From positions 104,153 through 168,152 of the forward strand of contig NZ_KB905934.1 of NCBI RefSeq assembly GCF_000381125.1: a stretch of DNA of 64,000 nt, in the 5' to 3' direction. How positions within the stretch are numbered: the stretch's first letter is position 1; each line of letters begins with the position of its first letter. A program made the translations under genes and the position numbers. The notes beneath the pieces were generated by a model that had not been told where the DNA came from, made no database searches, and saw nothing but the letters and a program-made list of their open reading frames with translations. Of this stretch, positions 20,821-30,990 are shown piece after piece. Source of the DNA: Caldimonas manganoxidans ATCC BAA-369. GTDB lineage: Bacteria; Pseudomonadota; Gammaproteobacteria; Burkholderiales; Burkholderiaceae_C.

Positions 20821-21576
20821 ATGCTCAAGGTGTTCATCGTCGATGATGAAGAACTGGCCCGCCTGAGGCTGCGCTCCCTCTTACGCGAGCCCGACATGCC
20901 GACCAATCGAGTGGTGGGCGAAGCCGCCGACGCACGCCAGGCCCAGGCTTGGCTGTCCGAGCAGACTTGCGATCTGGTCTTGCTGGACGTGCAAATGCCC
21001 GGGCTCAACGGCACGCAACTGGCTGCGCAATGGCAGACCCGGCCCGACGCGCCGGCCGTGGTCTTCGTCACCGCGCACCCCGAACATGCGGTCACCGCCT
21101 TCGAACTCAATGCGGTGGACTACCTCACCAAGCCGGTGCGCCGCGAGCGCCTGCGGGCCGCGCTGGAACGCGCCGTCGAACGCATCAAAGCCCGTGCCCA
21201 GCAGGTCGAAGACGGCCCGGTGCTCGTGGTGAACGACCGCGGCCGCGTGACCCGCGTGCCGGTGCACGAAGTGCTGTACCTGAAAGCCGAACTCAAGTAC
21301 GTGACCCTGCGCACGGCCGACCACAGCTATGTGCTCGACGAGTCGCTGGCCACGCTCGAAGAACGCTTGGGCGAGCGCTTCTTGCGCATCCATCGCAACG
21401 CTCTGGTGGCCCGACGGGCCGTGCGGGCCTTGGAGCGCCGCAGCGTGAGCAGCGAGGACGACGAGCACGGCAAAGAGGGCTGGGCCGTGCGTCTGCACGG
21501 CCTGGACGAATGGCTGGCCGTCTCGCGCCGGCAGTTGCCCGCGGTGCGCGAAGCACTCTGCAGCAAGGGCCTATGA
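20821..21576 (+). CDS. algR: LytTR-family response regulator
   Basis: Response regulator of 251 aa. Receiver domain (1-120) has the acidic pocket DDE at 8-10, phospho-acceptor Asp56 in LLDVQMPGLNG and Lys109 in YLTKPV. LytTR DNA-binding domain (about 145-250) includes VLYLKAELKYVTLRTADHSY and FLRIHRNALVARRAV. It partners the preceding AlgZ-type kinase. Its stop overlaps the ATG of the sirtuin gene, linking a signalling pair with a protein deacylase in one operon. Confidence 0.93.
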   Translation: MLKVFIVDDEELARLRLRSLLREPDMPTNRVVGEAADARQAQAWLSEQTCDLVLLDVQMPGLNGTQLAAQWQTRPDAPAVVFVTAHPEHAVTAFELNAVDYLTKPVRRERLRAALERAVERIKARAQQVEDGPVLVVNDRGRVTRVPVHEVLYLKAELKYVTLRTADHSYVLDESLATLEERLGERFLRIHRNALVARRAVRALERRSVSSEDDEHGKEGWAVRLHGLDEWLAVSRRQLPAVREALCSKGL

Positions 21577-22343
21577 ACCCGCCCGCGCCCATGGACCCGC
21601 CCGCCGAAGTGCGGGCCTGGTGCCAAGCCGCACGACGCCCTTGCGTGCTCAGCGGCGCCGGCATGTCCGCCGAAAGCGGCGTGCCCACCTTCCGCGACAC
21701 CCCCCGCAGCCTGTGGGCGCGCTTCGACCCCGCAACCCTGGCCACCCCCGAAGCCTACGAACGCGACCCGGCCCTGGTGTGGGCCTGGTACCAATGGCGC
21801 ACCCACCTCGTGCGCCGGGCCCAGCCCAACGAAGGCCATGTGGCGCTGGCGCGCTGGGCCCGCAGCCGGCCCGAGCTGCGCATCGTCACCCAAAACGTGG
21901 ACGACCTGCATGAACGCGCCGGCAGCCCCGAGGTGATCCACTTGCACGGCAGCCTGTTCGCTGCGCGCTGCGTGGCCTGCGGCCGCCCGCCAAGCCAGCC
22001 CCTGGCCTCGCTCGGCGACGATGGGCCGCCCCCACTGCGCCTGCCGCCTCCGACGTGCGCGGCCTGTGGCGGCCTCCTGCGCCCTGGCGTGGTGTGGTTC
22101 GGCGAAGCCCTGCCGCCTGGCCCCTGGCAGGCCGCCCTCGATGCCGTGACCCGCTGCGATTTGCTGTTGGTGGTGGGCACCTCCGGCCTCGTCCACCCGG
22201 CGGCCAGCCTTCCGGCGCAAGCCCTGGCCCGCGGCGTGCCCGTGGTGGAAATCAATCCGCAGCCCACGCCATTGAGCCCGCTGGCCAGCCGAGTCTGGCG
22301 CACCACGGCGGCCGTGGGCTTGCCGCAACTGCTGCCGGACTGA
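21573..22343 (+). CDS. Sir2-family NAD-dependent protein deacylase (class III type)
   Basis: Sirtuin of 256 aa. NAD site GAGMSAESGVPTFRD (about 28-42), TQNVDDLH (106-113), catalytic His125 in HLHGSLF, and four zinc cysteines C133, C136, C162, C165. Tyr73 and Arg76 form the YxxR motif that binds acidic acyl groups in CobB and SIRT5, so desuccinylase as well as deacetylase activity is likely. The ATG overlaps the algR stop (ATGA). hemC, found at this place in Pseudomonas, is not here. Confidence 0.92.
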   Translation: MNPPAPMDPPAEVRAWCQAARRPCVLSGAGMSAESGVPTFRDTPRSLWARFDPATLATPEAYERDPALVWAWYQWRTHLVRRAQPNEGHVALARWARSRPELRIVTQNVDDLHERAGSPEVIHLHGSLFAARCVACGRPPSQPLASLGDDGPPPLRLPPPTCAACGGLLRPGVVWFGEALPPGPWQAALDAVTRCDLLLVVGTSGLVHPAASLPAQALARGVPVVEINPQPTPLSPLASRVWRTTAAVGLPQLLPD

Positions 22344-22446
22344 ACCAGACGCCGCCCCGGCGGGCGCGGCCGTCGCAGGCTGCGGGATAGTCCTGAAAGA
22401 CCGCCCCAATTACTTCAATAACATAAGTATCGAGGTCGCCCCGGCT

Positions 22447-22935
22447 TCACGTCAGACGATACACCTCCAGCACGACCCGATGCGCCTGCCGCAACCCGCT
22501 TGCCACCGCCATCACCGCGTTGAGATGCGCCCAGGTCGGCGCCCCGGTGGTAAAGCGCATCGTCGTGCGGAAGAAATAGTCCCGTGGATCGACCATCTCG
22601 CCCCGCGCCAGCCGCTCCATGACCGCCGGCGGCCCGTGGCGCAGTCCATGGCTATGCACCTCGACCAGGCTGCCATCTTGCAAGCGCAAGACATAGTGTG
22701 CGGCGATTTCCAGCACACCGTCGCTGCGGGCGAGTTGCCAGTCCACCCCGCCGTCGAGCACGACCCCGTTGAGCTCGGGGCCACGGACCGTGCCACCACG
22801 CAACGGCACATAGCGGCGTTCGCCCAGCGGACTCATGCCCAGGCTGACCAGCGCATCCACTTCGCACTCGATACGGGCCATGCGCCGCAAGCCGGGCATG
22901 ACGGGATCAACACAGGGCACGGGCATGTTCTCCAT
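22447..22935 (-). CDS. DUF3237 family protein
   Basis: 162-aa soluble protein of the DUF3237 family (YVPLRGGTVRGPELNGVVLDGG; YVLRLQDGSLVEVHSHGLRHG; DPRDYFFRTTMRFTTGAP), a beta-barrel-like fold with no firm function, often beside catabolic regulators. ATG at 22935 is used; TTG at 22962 is possible and no strong ribosome site decides. It diverges from a LuxR-type regulator whose promoter carries a 20-bp palindrome, so it is probably part of that regulon. Confidence 0.8.
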   Translation of the reverse strand: MENMPVPCVDPVMPGLRRMARIECEVDALVSLGMSPLGERRYVPLRGGTVRGPELNGVVLDGGVDWQLARSDGVLEIAAHYVLRLQDGSLVEVHSHGLRHGPPAVMERLARGEMVDPRDYFFRTTMRFTTGAPTWAHLNAVMAVASGLRQAHRVVLEVYRLT

Positions 22936-22987
22936 GTCGGTAGAAGTTGGCCTTCGGCGCAAGATAGCGTGGCCGAGCGCACTCGGA

Positions 22988-23007
22988 TGTCATCCGTGAA
23001 GATGACG
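22988..23007. promoter_or_regulatory. Predicted LuxR-type operator, copy 1
   Basis: TGTCATC, six bases, GATGACG form a 20-bp dyad between the DUF3237 and LuxR genes. The same element, TGTCRTCC-N5-GATGACR with identical spacing, recurs at 23817-23836 before the TctC-type gene. Repetition at two linked promoters supports a real binding site for the intervening regulator. Confidence 0.65.
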
Positions 23008-23018
23008 TGGAGGCTCGA

Positions 23019-23798
23019 ATGAACGCCTGGCCCCTGCCCGTTGGAGGCCCGCCGCCGACGATCACGGCCGTGGCAGCGCGCTTGATCCAGGCCCTCGGTC
23101 GCGCCGAGTTCGCCCAAACCGCCTTGAACACCCTCAACGATTGTGTGGCGGCAGGTTCATGGTCGGTCTATCAAGTGTGGCCCGACCGAGCACCGGTGAT
23201 GCACTTGTCGGCCAGCCGACAAGCCGTGGACACCACACAAGAATGCTTCGAGATTTACCGTGACCTCGGGTTGTACCGCAGCGACCGCAGCTTCGACCCG
23301 GTGCGCGCCGCGCGCCGGCCTGGTCAGGCCATGGTGTTGCGCATGCATGCCGACGAGGCCCCCAGTGTGCAACATCGAGAAGCGATTTATCGGCAACACG
23401 GCATGCTCGAGCGCCTGTCGGTCGTGCAGCTCGAGCCGGACGGCTCGCTGTTGGCGGTGAACATCTACCACCATGAAGGCCAGGGCTGCTTCGATCCGGC
23501 CGAGATCGAACATTTCGCCCATCTGGCGCCCATGCTGCTGGCCTGCGTCACCCGGCAAGTGCAGTGGCAGTCCCACTCGGCAGACGCAGACCTGCGGCGG
23601 CGCCTGCTCGCCCGCTGCCCGGCGCTCACCGCGCGCGAGCTGGACGTGCTGGAGCGGCTGCTGCGCGGCCTGAGCTATGAGAGCATTGCCGCAGACCTGG
23701 GCCTGTCGGTGGCCAGCGTCAAGACCTATCGGGCGCGCGCCTTCGCCCGACTGGGCCTGCACTTCAAGAGCGAGCTGTTCGCGGCCCTGATCCCTTGA
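23019..23798 (+). CDS. LuxR-type HTH transcriptional regulator
   Basis: Regulator of 259 aa. N-terminal two thirds form a GAF-like sensor region with no known ligand motif; the C-terminal GerE/LuxR helix-turn-helix (about 195-255) reads LTARELDVLERLLRGLSYES and then IAADLGLSVASVKTYRARAF. There is no receiver domain and no autoinducer-binding signature. ATG at 23019 follows GGAGG. It lies between DUF3237 and a TctC-type binding protein, each with the 20-bp dyad in its promoter, so it probably controls both and itself. Confidence 0.88.
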   Translation: MNAWPLPVGGPPPTITAVAARLIQALGRAEFAQTALNTLNDCVAAGSWSVYQVWPDRAPVMHLSASRQAVDTTQECFEIYRDLGLYRSDRSFDPVRAARRPGQAMVLRMHADEAPSVQHREAIYRQHGMLERLSVVQLEPDGSLLAVNIYHHEGQGCFDPAEIEHFAHLAPMLLACVTRQVQWQSHSADADLRRRLLARCPALTARELDVLERLLRGLSYESIAADLGLSVASVKTYRARAFARLGLHFKSELFAALIP

Positions 23799-23816
23799 GG
23801 CCAGCCCCGCGCGCCT

Positions 23817-23836
23817 TGTCGTCCTCAGGGATGACA
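23817..23836. promoter_or_regulatory. Predicted LuxR-type operator, copy 2
   Basis: TGTCGTCCTCAGGGATGACA is the second copy of the TGTCRTCC-N5-GATGACR dyad. It lies 64 bp before the ATG of the TctC-type binding protein and 18 bp after the stop of the LuxR gene. Confidence 0.65.
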
Positions 23837-23899
23837 ACAAGACAGGCTCATGCGGCGGACACTGGTGGTCCCAGACCCTAACACACGGAGACCACCGCC

Positions 23900-24889
23900 A
23901 TGCTGCGCCGCACCCTTCTGCGAGCCACCTCCTTGGCCCCGCTGCTGGCTCCCGGCCTGTCTGCGCTGGCCACGCTCGCGATCGCTCAAAACTACCCGCA
24001 ACGCCCCGTGCGTCTGATCGTCGGCTTCCCGCCCGGCACCGGCCCCGACGTGGTGGCCCGAACCCTCGGGCAGCGCTTGGCCGAAACGCTCAAACAAACC
24101 GTCGTGGTCGACAACGTCGCAGGCGCCGGCGGACAAATCGCCGCGCAACAAGTGGCCAAGGGCACGCCCGATGGCCACACCTTGCTGTTGGGCGAAGTCG
24201 GATCGATCAGCATCGCCCCGGCCACCCACCGCAAGCTGCCCTACCAGCCTGCCAAGGAATTGGCCCCGGTGTCGGAAATCGTGCGCGCCGACTTCGTGTT
24301 GGTGGTGCCGCCCAATGCGCCTTATGCCGACGTCGCATCCCTGGTGGCGGCCGCGCGCGCGGACAAGCAAAAGTTCAACTTCGCCACCTTCGGCGCGGGC
24401 ACGCCGGGCCATTTCGGCGCCGAAATCTTCGCCAGCCGTTCGGGCTTCCAGATCGAGCCCGTGCACTTCCGTGCCACCGGCGATGCGATCACGGCTCTGG
24501 TGAGCGGCAGCGTACAAGCCGCCTTCGTCAGCACCGCCTTGGCCGCCCCTCAAATCAAAGGCGGCAAACTGCGCGGCCTGGCCACCACCGCGACTCGCCG
24601 CTCGCCCCTGCTGCCCGAAGTGCCGACGTTTGCCGAACTCGGTTTGGCCGACATCAACTTCTCCGCATGGTTCGCCGTCTTTGCACCGGCGGGCACGCCC
24701 GAGTCGGTGCTGGACCAGCTCAATCGCGACATCGTCGCCGCCATGCAAAGCCCGATCGTGCGCAAGCAACTGGAGGACGCAGGCTTCACCGTGCTGGGCA
24801 CGAGCCGGGCCGACACACAGCGCCTGCTGCACTCCGAAGCCCAGCGCTGGGCGGCCGTGGCCAAGGCAACGGGTTTTCAGATCGATTGA
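23900..24889 (+). CDS. Tripartite tricarboxylate transporter (TctC/Bug) binding protein
   Basis: Periplasmic binding protein of 329 aa. Signal peptide to about residue 30 (LAPLLAPGLSALATLAIAQ), then NYPQRPVRLIVGFPPGTGPD, VVVDNVAGAGGQIAAQQVAKG and TPDGHTLLLGEVG, the signature loops of the Bug family. These proteins bind carboxylates through water-bridged contacts; ligands vary and cannot be read here. No TctA or TctB membrane genes are nearby, which is common for Bug orphans in Burkholderiales. It converges with uvrA. Confidence 0.9.
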   Translation: MLRRTLLRATSLAPLLAPGLSALATLAIAQNYPQRPVRLIVGFPPGTGPDVVARTLGQRLAETLKQTVVVDNVAGAGGQIAAQQVAKGTPDGHTLLLGEVGSISIAPATHRKLPYQPAKELAPVSEIVRADFVLVVPPNAPYADVASLVAAARADKQKFNFATFGAGTPGHFGAEIFASRSGFQIEPVHFRATGDAITALVSGSVQAAFVSTALAAPQIKGGKLRGLATTATRRSPLLPEVPTFAELGLADINFSAWFAVFAPAGTPESVLDQLNRDIVAAMQSPIVRKQLEDAGFTVLGTSRADTQRLLHSEAQRWAAVAKATGFQID

Positions 24890-24928
24890 GCATCGCCCGC
24901 CGAGGCTCAACGCCACGGCCGGCGCAGG

Positions 24929-27900
24929 CTAGGCCTTGCGCGCCAGCACCGGCGCAAGCGCCCGCCCGGTGTGGCTGCCGGCGGCCACCACGGCTTGCGG
25001 CGTGCCGGCCACCACCACCTGGCCGCCGCCGGTGCCGCCTTCGGGGCCGAGGTCGAGGATCCAGTCGGCTTCCGCAATCACATCCAGGTCGTGTTCGATC
25101 ACCACCACGCTGTGGCCGGCGTCCACCAGGCGGTGCAGCACGCGAATGAGCTTTTCCACATCCGCCATGTGCAGACCGACCGTCGGCTCGTCCAGCACGT
25201 ACAGGGTGTGCGGCGCCTTGTTGCCGCGCCGCATCACATCGTCTCGCACCTTGCTCAGCTCGGTGACGAGCTTGATGCGTTGAGCCTCCCCGCCGGACAG
25301 CGTGGGTGAAGGCTGGCCGAGGGTCAGGTAGCCCAGGCCCACGTCCCTCAACAGTTGCAAGGGGTGGGCAATGGCGGGCATGGAGGCGAAGAAGTCCACC
25401 GCCTCGTCCACCTCCATGGCCAGCACATCGCCGATGCTCTTGCCCCGCCAAGTGACGGCCAAGGTTTCGGGGTTGAAGCGCGCACCGCGGCACACGTCGC
25501 ACAGCACTTTCACATCGGGCAAGAAGCTCATTTCGATGGTGCGCAGACCCTGGCCTTCGCAGGCGTGGCAGCGCCCCTCGCCGGTGTTGAAGGAAAAGCG
25601 CGCAGGCGCATAACCGCGCGCCTTGGCTTCCAATGTGCCCGCAAAGAGCTTGCGGATCTCGTCCCAGAACCCCACATAGGTGGCCGGACAGGACCGCGGC
25701 GTCTTGCCAATGGGGGTTTGGTCCACTTCGAGCACGCGGTCCACGCGTTCCCAGCCTTCCAAAGCGCTGCAGCCCATCCACGCAGGCAGGCCCTTGCCGC
25801 GGTTGTTCACCACGGCCTGCAGGTTGGCCAGCAGCACGTCGCGCGCAAGCGTGGACTTGCCCGAGCCGGACACCCCGGTGACGGCCACCAAACGATGCAG
25901 CGGCACCTCCACATCGATGCCGCGCAGGTTGTGCAGTGAAGCGCCGCGCAATGTGAGCCGGGGCGTGTGACGATCGACCGCTCGGCGCGGCTGCATGGGG
26001 TGCACCAACGGGCGCGCGAGGAAGCGGCCCGTGAGGGATTCGGCCTGCGCAGCCAGTTGATCCGCAGTGCCTTGAGCAATCAGTCGTCCACCGCGTTTGC
26101 CGGCGCCGGGGCCGATGTCGATGATGTGGTCGGCGCGGCGGATGGTGTCTTCGTCATGCTCCACCACCACCAGGGTGTTGCCTTGGTCGCCCAGCTTGTG
26201 CAAAGCGTCGAGCAGGATCCGATTGTCGCGCGGATGCAGGCCGATGGTGGGTTCATCGAGCACGTAGCACACGCCCTGCAGATTGGAGCCCAATTGCGCG
26301 GCCAGCCGGATGCGCTGGGCCTCACCGCCGCTGAGCGTGGGCGCCGCACGATCGAGCGTGAGGTAGCCCAGCCCCACATCCTCCAAGAACGCGAGTCGGT
26401 TGCGGATTTCGCTCACCAAGTCGCGCGCGATGGCGGCCTCGCGGCCTTCCAAGGCCAAGGTGTCGATCCAACGACGTGCCTCGGTGACCGAACGGGCGGC
26501 CACGTCCGCAATCGATTCGCCGCGGAAGCGAATCGCCAGCGACACCGGGTTCAGGCGCGCGCCGCCACAGGTGCTGCAGGGCTGGTCGGACACGTCCTCC
26601 AGTTCGGGCTCGGCGAAGGTCTGCTCGCGGCCTTTGTCATCGTCACGCCGCGTGTCATCCAACGCACGGCGCTGCTCGCCCGTCAGCTGCACGCCGGTGC
26701 CCACGCAGTCGGGGCACCAACCGTGCTTGGAGTTGTACGAGAACATGCGCGGGTCGAGCTCAGGGTAACTGGTGCCGCACACCGGGCAAGCGCGTTTGGT
26801 GGAAAACACCTTCACCTGGCCGATGTCGGCCGTCGAGCGGCCTTCGGCCATGGCGCCTTGCAATCCATCCAGCGGCACCAGCAGGTGCATCACCCCCTTG
26901 CCCAGCTCCAGCGTGCGGCTGAGCAAGCCGCGCAGTTCGGCCTCGTGGTCGGGGCGGATCACGAGGTCGCCCACCGGCAGCTCGATGGTGTGCTCTTTGA
27001 AGCGATCGAGCTTGGGCCAAGGGGTCACGGGCACGAACTCGCCGTCCACGCGCAAATGGGTGTGGCCGCGGGCCTGAGCCCATTTGGCCAGGTCGGTATA
27101 AAGACCCTTGCGGTTCACCACCAAGGGCGCCAGCAGGCCCACGTGCTGGCCCTTGTGCTCACGCAGCAGCTGCGCGGCGATGGATTCCGGCGTTTGCGGC
27201 CGCACCTCGGCGCCGTCATGCACACAATGCTGCACGCCCAGCTTGACATACAGCAAGCGCAGGAAGTGATAGACCTCGGTGGTGGTGGCCACCGTGCTCT
27301 TGCGCCCGCCACGGCTCAAGCGCTGCTCGATGGCCACGGTGGGCGGGATGCCATACACCGCGTCCACTTCGGGCCGCCCGGCCGGCTGCACGATGGAGCG
27401 CGCATACGCATTGAGCGATTCGAGATAGCGCCGCTGGCCTTCGTTGAAAAGGATGTCGAACGCCAGCGTGGACTTGCCCGAGCCCGACACGCCGGTGATG
27501 ACGCTGAACTTCCCGCGCGGGATGTCCACGGTCATGGCCTTGAGGTTGTGCTCGCGGGCGTTGACGATGCGGATGGCGTCCAGGCCGTTGGCCTGGGCGG
27601 CGGCGCGGCGCGCGCGCACCAGGGTTTGCAGCGGGGCGCCCTCTTCTGCTCGGGCACCATCCACCAGGCCCAACGCAGCTTCGTACTCGCGCAGCGCGCG
27701 GCCGGTGTGCGACTGCGGGTGGGCCTTCACGTCCTCGGGCGTGCCGGTGCACACCACCTCGCCGCCGGCTTCGCCGCCGTCGGGGCCGAGGTCCACGATC
27801 CAGTCGGCCGAGCGGATCACATCCAGGTTGTGTTCGATCACCAACAGCGAGTGCCCCGCCTCCAGCAGCTTGCCAAAGGCGCGCATCAGTTTGGCAATGT

Positions 27901-30619
27901 CGTCGAAATGCAAGCCAGTGGTCGGCTCGTCGAACAGGAACAACATGCCCTTGCGCGCCACGGCTTGATGGCTGGACGTGGCGTTTTTGGCCGCCTCGGC
28001 CAGATAGCCCGCGAGCTTCAGACGCTGGGCCTCGCCACCGGACAGCGTGGGCACGGGCTGGCCGAGCTTGAGATACTCCAAACCCACGTCCACCAAGGGC
28101 TGCAGCGCGCGCAGCACCTCGCGGTCGCCGCGGAACAGCTCGGCCGCTTCGCGGACGGTCAGCTCCAGCACATCGGCCACGCTGAGCGAACGCCAATGGC
28201 CGTCCGCCGCGGGGCGGTCGAGGCGCACTTCCAGGATCTCGGCACGGTAGCGGCGGCCATCGCAGTCCGGGCAGCGCAAGTACACATCGCTCAAGAACTG
28301 CATCTCCACATGCTCGAAGCCCGAGCCGCCGCAGGTGGGGCAGCGGCCCTCGCCGGCGTTGAAGCTGAACATGCCCGCGCCATAGCCGCGCTGCAAGGCC
28401 AAGGGCGCGGCGGCAAACAGCGCGCGGATCTCGTCGAAGGCCCCCACATAGCTGGCCGGGTTGGAGCGGGCGGTCTTGCCGATGGGAGACTGATCCACGA
28501 AAACCACATCGGTGAGCCAGTCCGCGCCCAGCAGACGATCGTGCGCACCTGGGCTCTCGGTGGCCTTGCCGAAGTGTCGGGCCAGCGCCGGATACAGCAC
28601 GTCTTGCATCAAGGTCGATTTGCCCGAGCCGCTGACGCCAGTGATGCACACCAGGCGCTGCAGCGGGAACTCGACGTTCACCCCGCGCAGGTTGTGCTCG
28701 CGCGCCCCTTCCAACACCAAGCGCGGCGTGCCGTCCGTGACCCGACGACGCATGCCGATGCCGATGCGCTTGCGCCCGCCCAGGTAAGCGCCCGTCAGCG
28801 TGTCGGCCTGGCGCAGCGCCTCGGGCGTGCCATCGAAGACCACCTGGCCGCCGCGCTCGCCAGGCCCCGGCCCCATGTCGATGATGCGGTCGGCCGCCAG
28901 CATCACCGCCGGATCGTGTTCCACCACCACCAGCGTGTTGCCCGCATCGCGCAGGCGCAGCATGGCCTCGTTGATGCGGTGCATGTCGCGCGGGTGCAGG
29001 CCGATACTGGGCTCGTCCAGCACGAACAGCGTGTTCACCAGCGAAGTGCCCAGCGCGGTGGTCAGGTTGATGCGCTGAACCTCTCCGCCGCTGAGCGTGC
29101 GGCTTTGGCGGTCCAGCGTCAGATACCCCAGACCGACATCGCACAGATACCTCAACCGCGTGCGGATCTCGTCGTACAGCAGGTGCAGCGGATCTTTCTC
29201 GGTGGCTGCGTCGGCCGGCGGTGCGATGCGATCGAAGAATGCGCGCACCCGTTCGATGGGCAACAGCATCAGATCGTGCAAGCACAGGCCCGGTAGCGCA
29301 TCGAGCTGCTCGCGCGACCAGCCGACCCCCACGGGCATGAAACGGGTGTAGCGATCCCCCAGCACCGCATCCGCATCGTCCTTGCTGCCCAAACGCCACA
29401 GCAAGGATTGGAGCTTCAGCCGCGCCCCGCCACAGCTGGTGCAAGGCGTGTAGCTGCGGTACTTGGACAGCAGCACACGAATGTGCATCTTGTAGGCCTT
29501 GCTTTCGAGGTATTCGAAGAAGCGCCGGATGCCGTACCACTGCCTGTTCCAGTCGCCATTCCAGTGCGGCGAGCCCTCCAACACCCAGGCACGCTGGGCG
29601 TCCGTGAGCTGGCTCCAGGCCGTGTCGCGTGGGATGCCCGCTTCCCCAGCGTACTTGAGCAAGTCGTCCTGGATCTCTTTCCACGCTGGCGTCTGCAGCG
29701 GCTTGATGGCCCCCGAGCGCAGCGTCTTGCGATGGTCGGGAATGACCAGCCCCCAATCCACCCCGATCACCCGGCCAAAACCGCGGCAGGTCTCGCAAGC
29801 GCCGTAGGCCGAATTGAAGGAAAACATCGCTGGCGTCGGAGGGTCGTACCGTAGATCGCTGTCGGGGCTATGCAAACCTGCCGAAAACCTCCAGACCTCC
29901 GGCTCGCCTTGCTCACGCAGCACGTGCACATTCACACGGCCGCCGCCTCGCTTGAGTGCCACTTCCAAAGCTTCGATCACGCGGGCCTTGTCCGTGCCGG
30001 CCAGGCGGAAGCGGTCGGCCACCACATCCAACACTTTGCGCGGCCCTTGCGGGGTGACCACCTCGCGTTCGGCCTGCACGCGGGTATAGCCGCTGGCCGA
30101 CAGCCATTGCTCGATCTCCTCGGGCGTGGTGTGCGCAGGCAGCTCCACCGGGAAGCTCACCACCAGACGCGGGTCGCCGCCTTGCGTGCGCTGCAACAGG
30201 TCGGCATAGATCGTCTCGGGATTGTCTTGCCGCACCGGCTGGGCGGTCTGACGATCGTAGAGCTGCGCGGCGCGGGCAAACAAGAGCTTGAGATGGTCGT
30301 TCAGCTCGGTCATCGTGCCCACCGTGGAGCGCGAGGTCCGCACCGGATTGGTCTGGTCGATCGCAATGGCCGGGGGAACGCCTTCCACATGATCGACCGC
30401 GGGTCGATCCATGCGGTCGAGGAACTGGCGCGCATAGGCGCTGAAGGTTTCCACATAACGGCGCTGGCCCTCGGCGTACAGCGTGTCGAACACCAAGCTG
30501 GACTTGCCCGAGCCCGAAGGTCCGGTCACCACGGTCAGCTGGCCAGTGTGCAAGTCCAGGTCCAGGTTCTTGAGGTTGTGCTGGCGGGCGCCGCGGATGC
30601 GAATGACACCAGAAGTCAT
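24929..30619 (-). CDS. uvrA: Double-length UvrA (two fused UvrA units, four ABC ATPase cassettes)
   Basis: Protein of 1896 aa, twice the usual 940. Walker A motifs lie near residues 35 (GPSGSGKSS), 663, 1046 and 1583 (each GVSGSGKST), and LSGGE signatures near 510, 858, 1429 and 1774, so two complete UvrA units run in tandem with a junction near 930-1010. Each unit has its own zinc-finger CxxC pairs ([36 protein letters not shown]). A normal UvrA works as a dimer that finds DNA damage and loads UvrB; this fusion may be a built-in dimer or a UvrA2-type protein. No LexA box was seen before it. Whether a standard uvrA exists elsewhere cannot be told. Confidence 0.93.
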   Translation of the reverse strand: MTSGVIRIRGARQHNLKNLDLDLHTGQLTVVTGPSGSGKSSLVFDTLYAEGQRRYVETFSAYARQFLDRMDRPAVDHVEGVPPAIAIDQTNPVRTSRSTVGTMTELNDHLKLLFARAAQLYDRQTAQPVRQDNPETIYADLLQRTQGGDPRLVVSFPVELPAHTTPEEIEQWLSASGYTRVQAEREVVTPQGPRKVLDVVADRFRLAGTDKARVIEALEVALKRGGGRVNVHVLREQGEPEVWRFSAGLHSPDSDLRYDPPTPAMFSFNSAYGACETCRGFGRVIGVDWGLVIPDHRKTLRSGAIKPLQTPAWKEIQDDLLKYAGEAGIPRDTAWSQLTDAQRAWVLEGSPHWNGDWNRQWYGIRRFFEYLESKAYKMHIRVLLSKYRSYTPCTSCGGARLKLQSLLWRLGSKDDADAVLGDRYTRFMPVGVGWSREQLDALPGLCLHDLMLLPIERVRAFFDRIAPPADAATEKDPLHLLYDEIRTRLRYLCDVGLGYLTLDRQSRTLSGGEVQRINLTTALGTSLVNTLFVLDEPSIGLHPRDMHRINEAMLRLRDAGNTLVVVEHDPAVMLAADRIIDMGPGPGERGGQVVFDGTPEALRQADTLTGAYLGGRKRIGIGMRRRVTDGTPRLVLEGAREHNLRGVNVEFPLQRLVCITGVSGSGKSTLMQDVLYPALARHFGKATESPGAHDRLLGADWLTDVVFVDQSPIGKTARSNPASYVGAFDEIRALFAAAPLALQRGYGAGMFSFNAGEGRCPTCGGSGFEHVEMQFLSDVYLRCPDCDGRRYRAEILEVRLDRPAADGHWRSLSVADVLELTVREAAELFRGDREVLRALQPLVDVGLEYLKLGQPVPTLSGGEAQRLKLAGYLAEAAKNATSSHQAVARKGMLFLFDEPTTGLHFDDIAKLMRAFGKLLEAGHSLLVIEHNLDVIRSADWIVDLGPDGGEAGGEVVCTGTPEDVKAHPQSHTGRALREYEAALGLVDGARAEEGAPLQTLVRARRAAAQANGLDAIRIVNAREHNLKAMTVDIPRGKFSVITGVSGSGKSTLAFDILFNEGQRRYLESLNAYARSIVQPAGRPEVDAVYGIPPTVAIEQRLSRGGRKSTVATTTEVYHFLRLLYVKLGVQHCVHDGAEVRPQTPESIAAQLLREHKGQHVGLLAPLVVNRKGLYTDLAKWAQARGHTHLRVDGEFVPVTPWPKLDRFKEHTIELPVGDLVIRPDHEAELRGLLSRTLELGKGVMHLLVPLDGLQGAMAEGRSTADIGQVKVFSTKRACPVCGTSYPELDPRMFSYNSKHGWCPDCVGTGVQLTGEQRRALDDTRRDDDKGREQTFAEPELEDVSDQPCSTCGGARLNPVSLAIRFRGESIADVAARSVTEARRWIDTLALEGREAAIARDLVSEIRNRLAFLEDVGLGYLTLDRAAPTLSGGEAQRIRLAAQLGSNLQGVCYVLDEPTIGLHPRDNRILLDALHKLGDQGNTLVVVEHDEDTIRRADHIIDIGPGAGKRGGRLIAQGTADQLAAQAESLTGRFLARPLVHPMQPRRAVDRHTPRLTLRGASLHNLRGIDVEVPLHRLVAVTGVSGSGKSTLARDVLLANLQAVVNNRGKGLPAWMGCSALEGWERVDRVLEVDQTPIGKTPRSCPATYVGFWDEIRKLFAGTLEAKARGYAPARFSFNTGEGRCHACEGQGLRTIEMSFLPDVKVLCDVCRGARFNPETLAVTWRGKSIGDVLAMEVDEAVDFFASMPAIAHPLQLLRDVGLGYLTLGQPSPTLSGGEAQRIKLVTELSKVRDDVMRRGNKAPHTLYVLDEPTVGLHMADVEKLIRVLHRLVDAGHSVVVIEHDLDVIAEADWILDLGPEGGTGGGQVVVAGTPQAVVAAGSHTGRALAPVLARKA

Positions 30620-30990
30620 GCGGGACGTCTTTCGGGAGGGTTCGGACGACAGTGGCCAAGCATTCTAGGCAGCCCCAGCGCCGGCATGCGGGGCCCGGCG
30701 TCGCCCAACCCACGCGCCGCGTGGGAATGCAAGCACGTGTAAGAACGCCGCAGGCTTGCGATTTTTCACACACTCCATCGCCAAGACCGTGTCAGACTCT
30801 CGAGTTCGTCGTGTGCCGCCATCACGGCTCGCAAGGACGGCGCCGAGCAGACCGCGGCCGGGCGCTGCCGAGCCGGTATCGGTGTGGACACCCTGCCAAG
30901 CCACCGAGGCCGGCCCATCGCGAGGCCGGCTTGCGTCATGCAGGCACAGACGACGTGTTCCGATAAGCAAAACCCCACGAAGGAGACCGC
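30620..30990. other. Intergenic region between uvrA and an ABC binding-protein gene
   Basis: 371 bp with no credible gene. It must hold the leftward uvrA promoter and the rightward binding-protein promoter, but no convincing -35/-10 pair or LexA box was recognised. Two hairpins are visible: a near-palindrome at 30709-30725 (CCCACGCG, C, CGCGTGGG) and a 7-bp perfect stem at 30909-30915/30924-30930 in the presumed leader of the binding-protein gene. AAGGAGA precedes the ATG at 30991. Confidence 0.6.

Noticed and set aside
25967..29296. Long rightward open frame of about 1100 codons inside uvrA
   Set aside because: Antisense shadow of UvrA; composition typical of reverse frames and no domain.
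24929..30619. Double UvrA as a simple assembly duplication
   Set aside because: The two halves differ in motif context and in much of their sequence, and one continuous frame runs through both.
30620..30990. LexA/SOS box before uvrA
   Set aside because: No CTGT-N8-ACAG or similar dyad was found.
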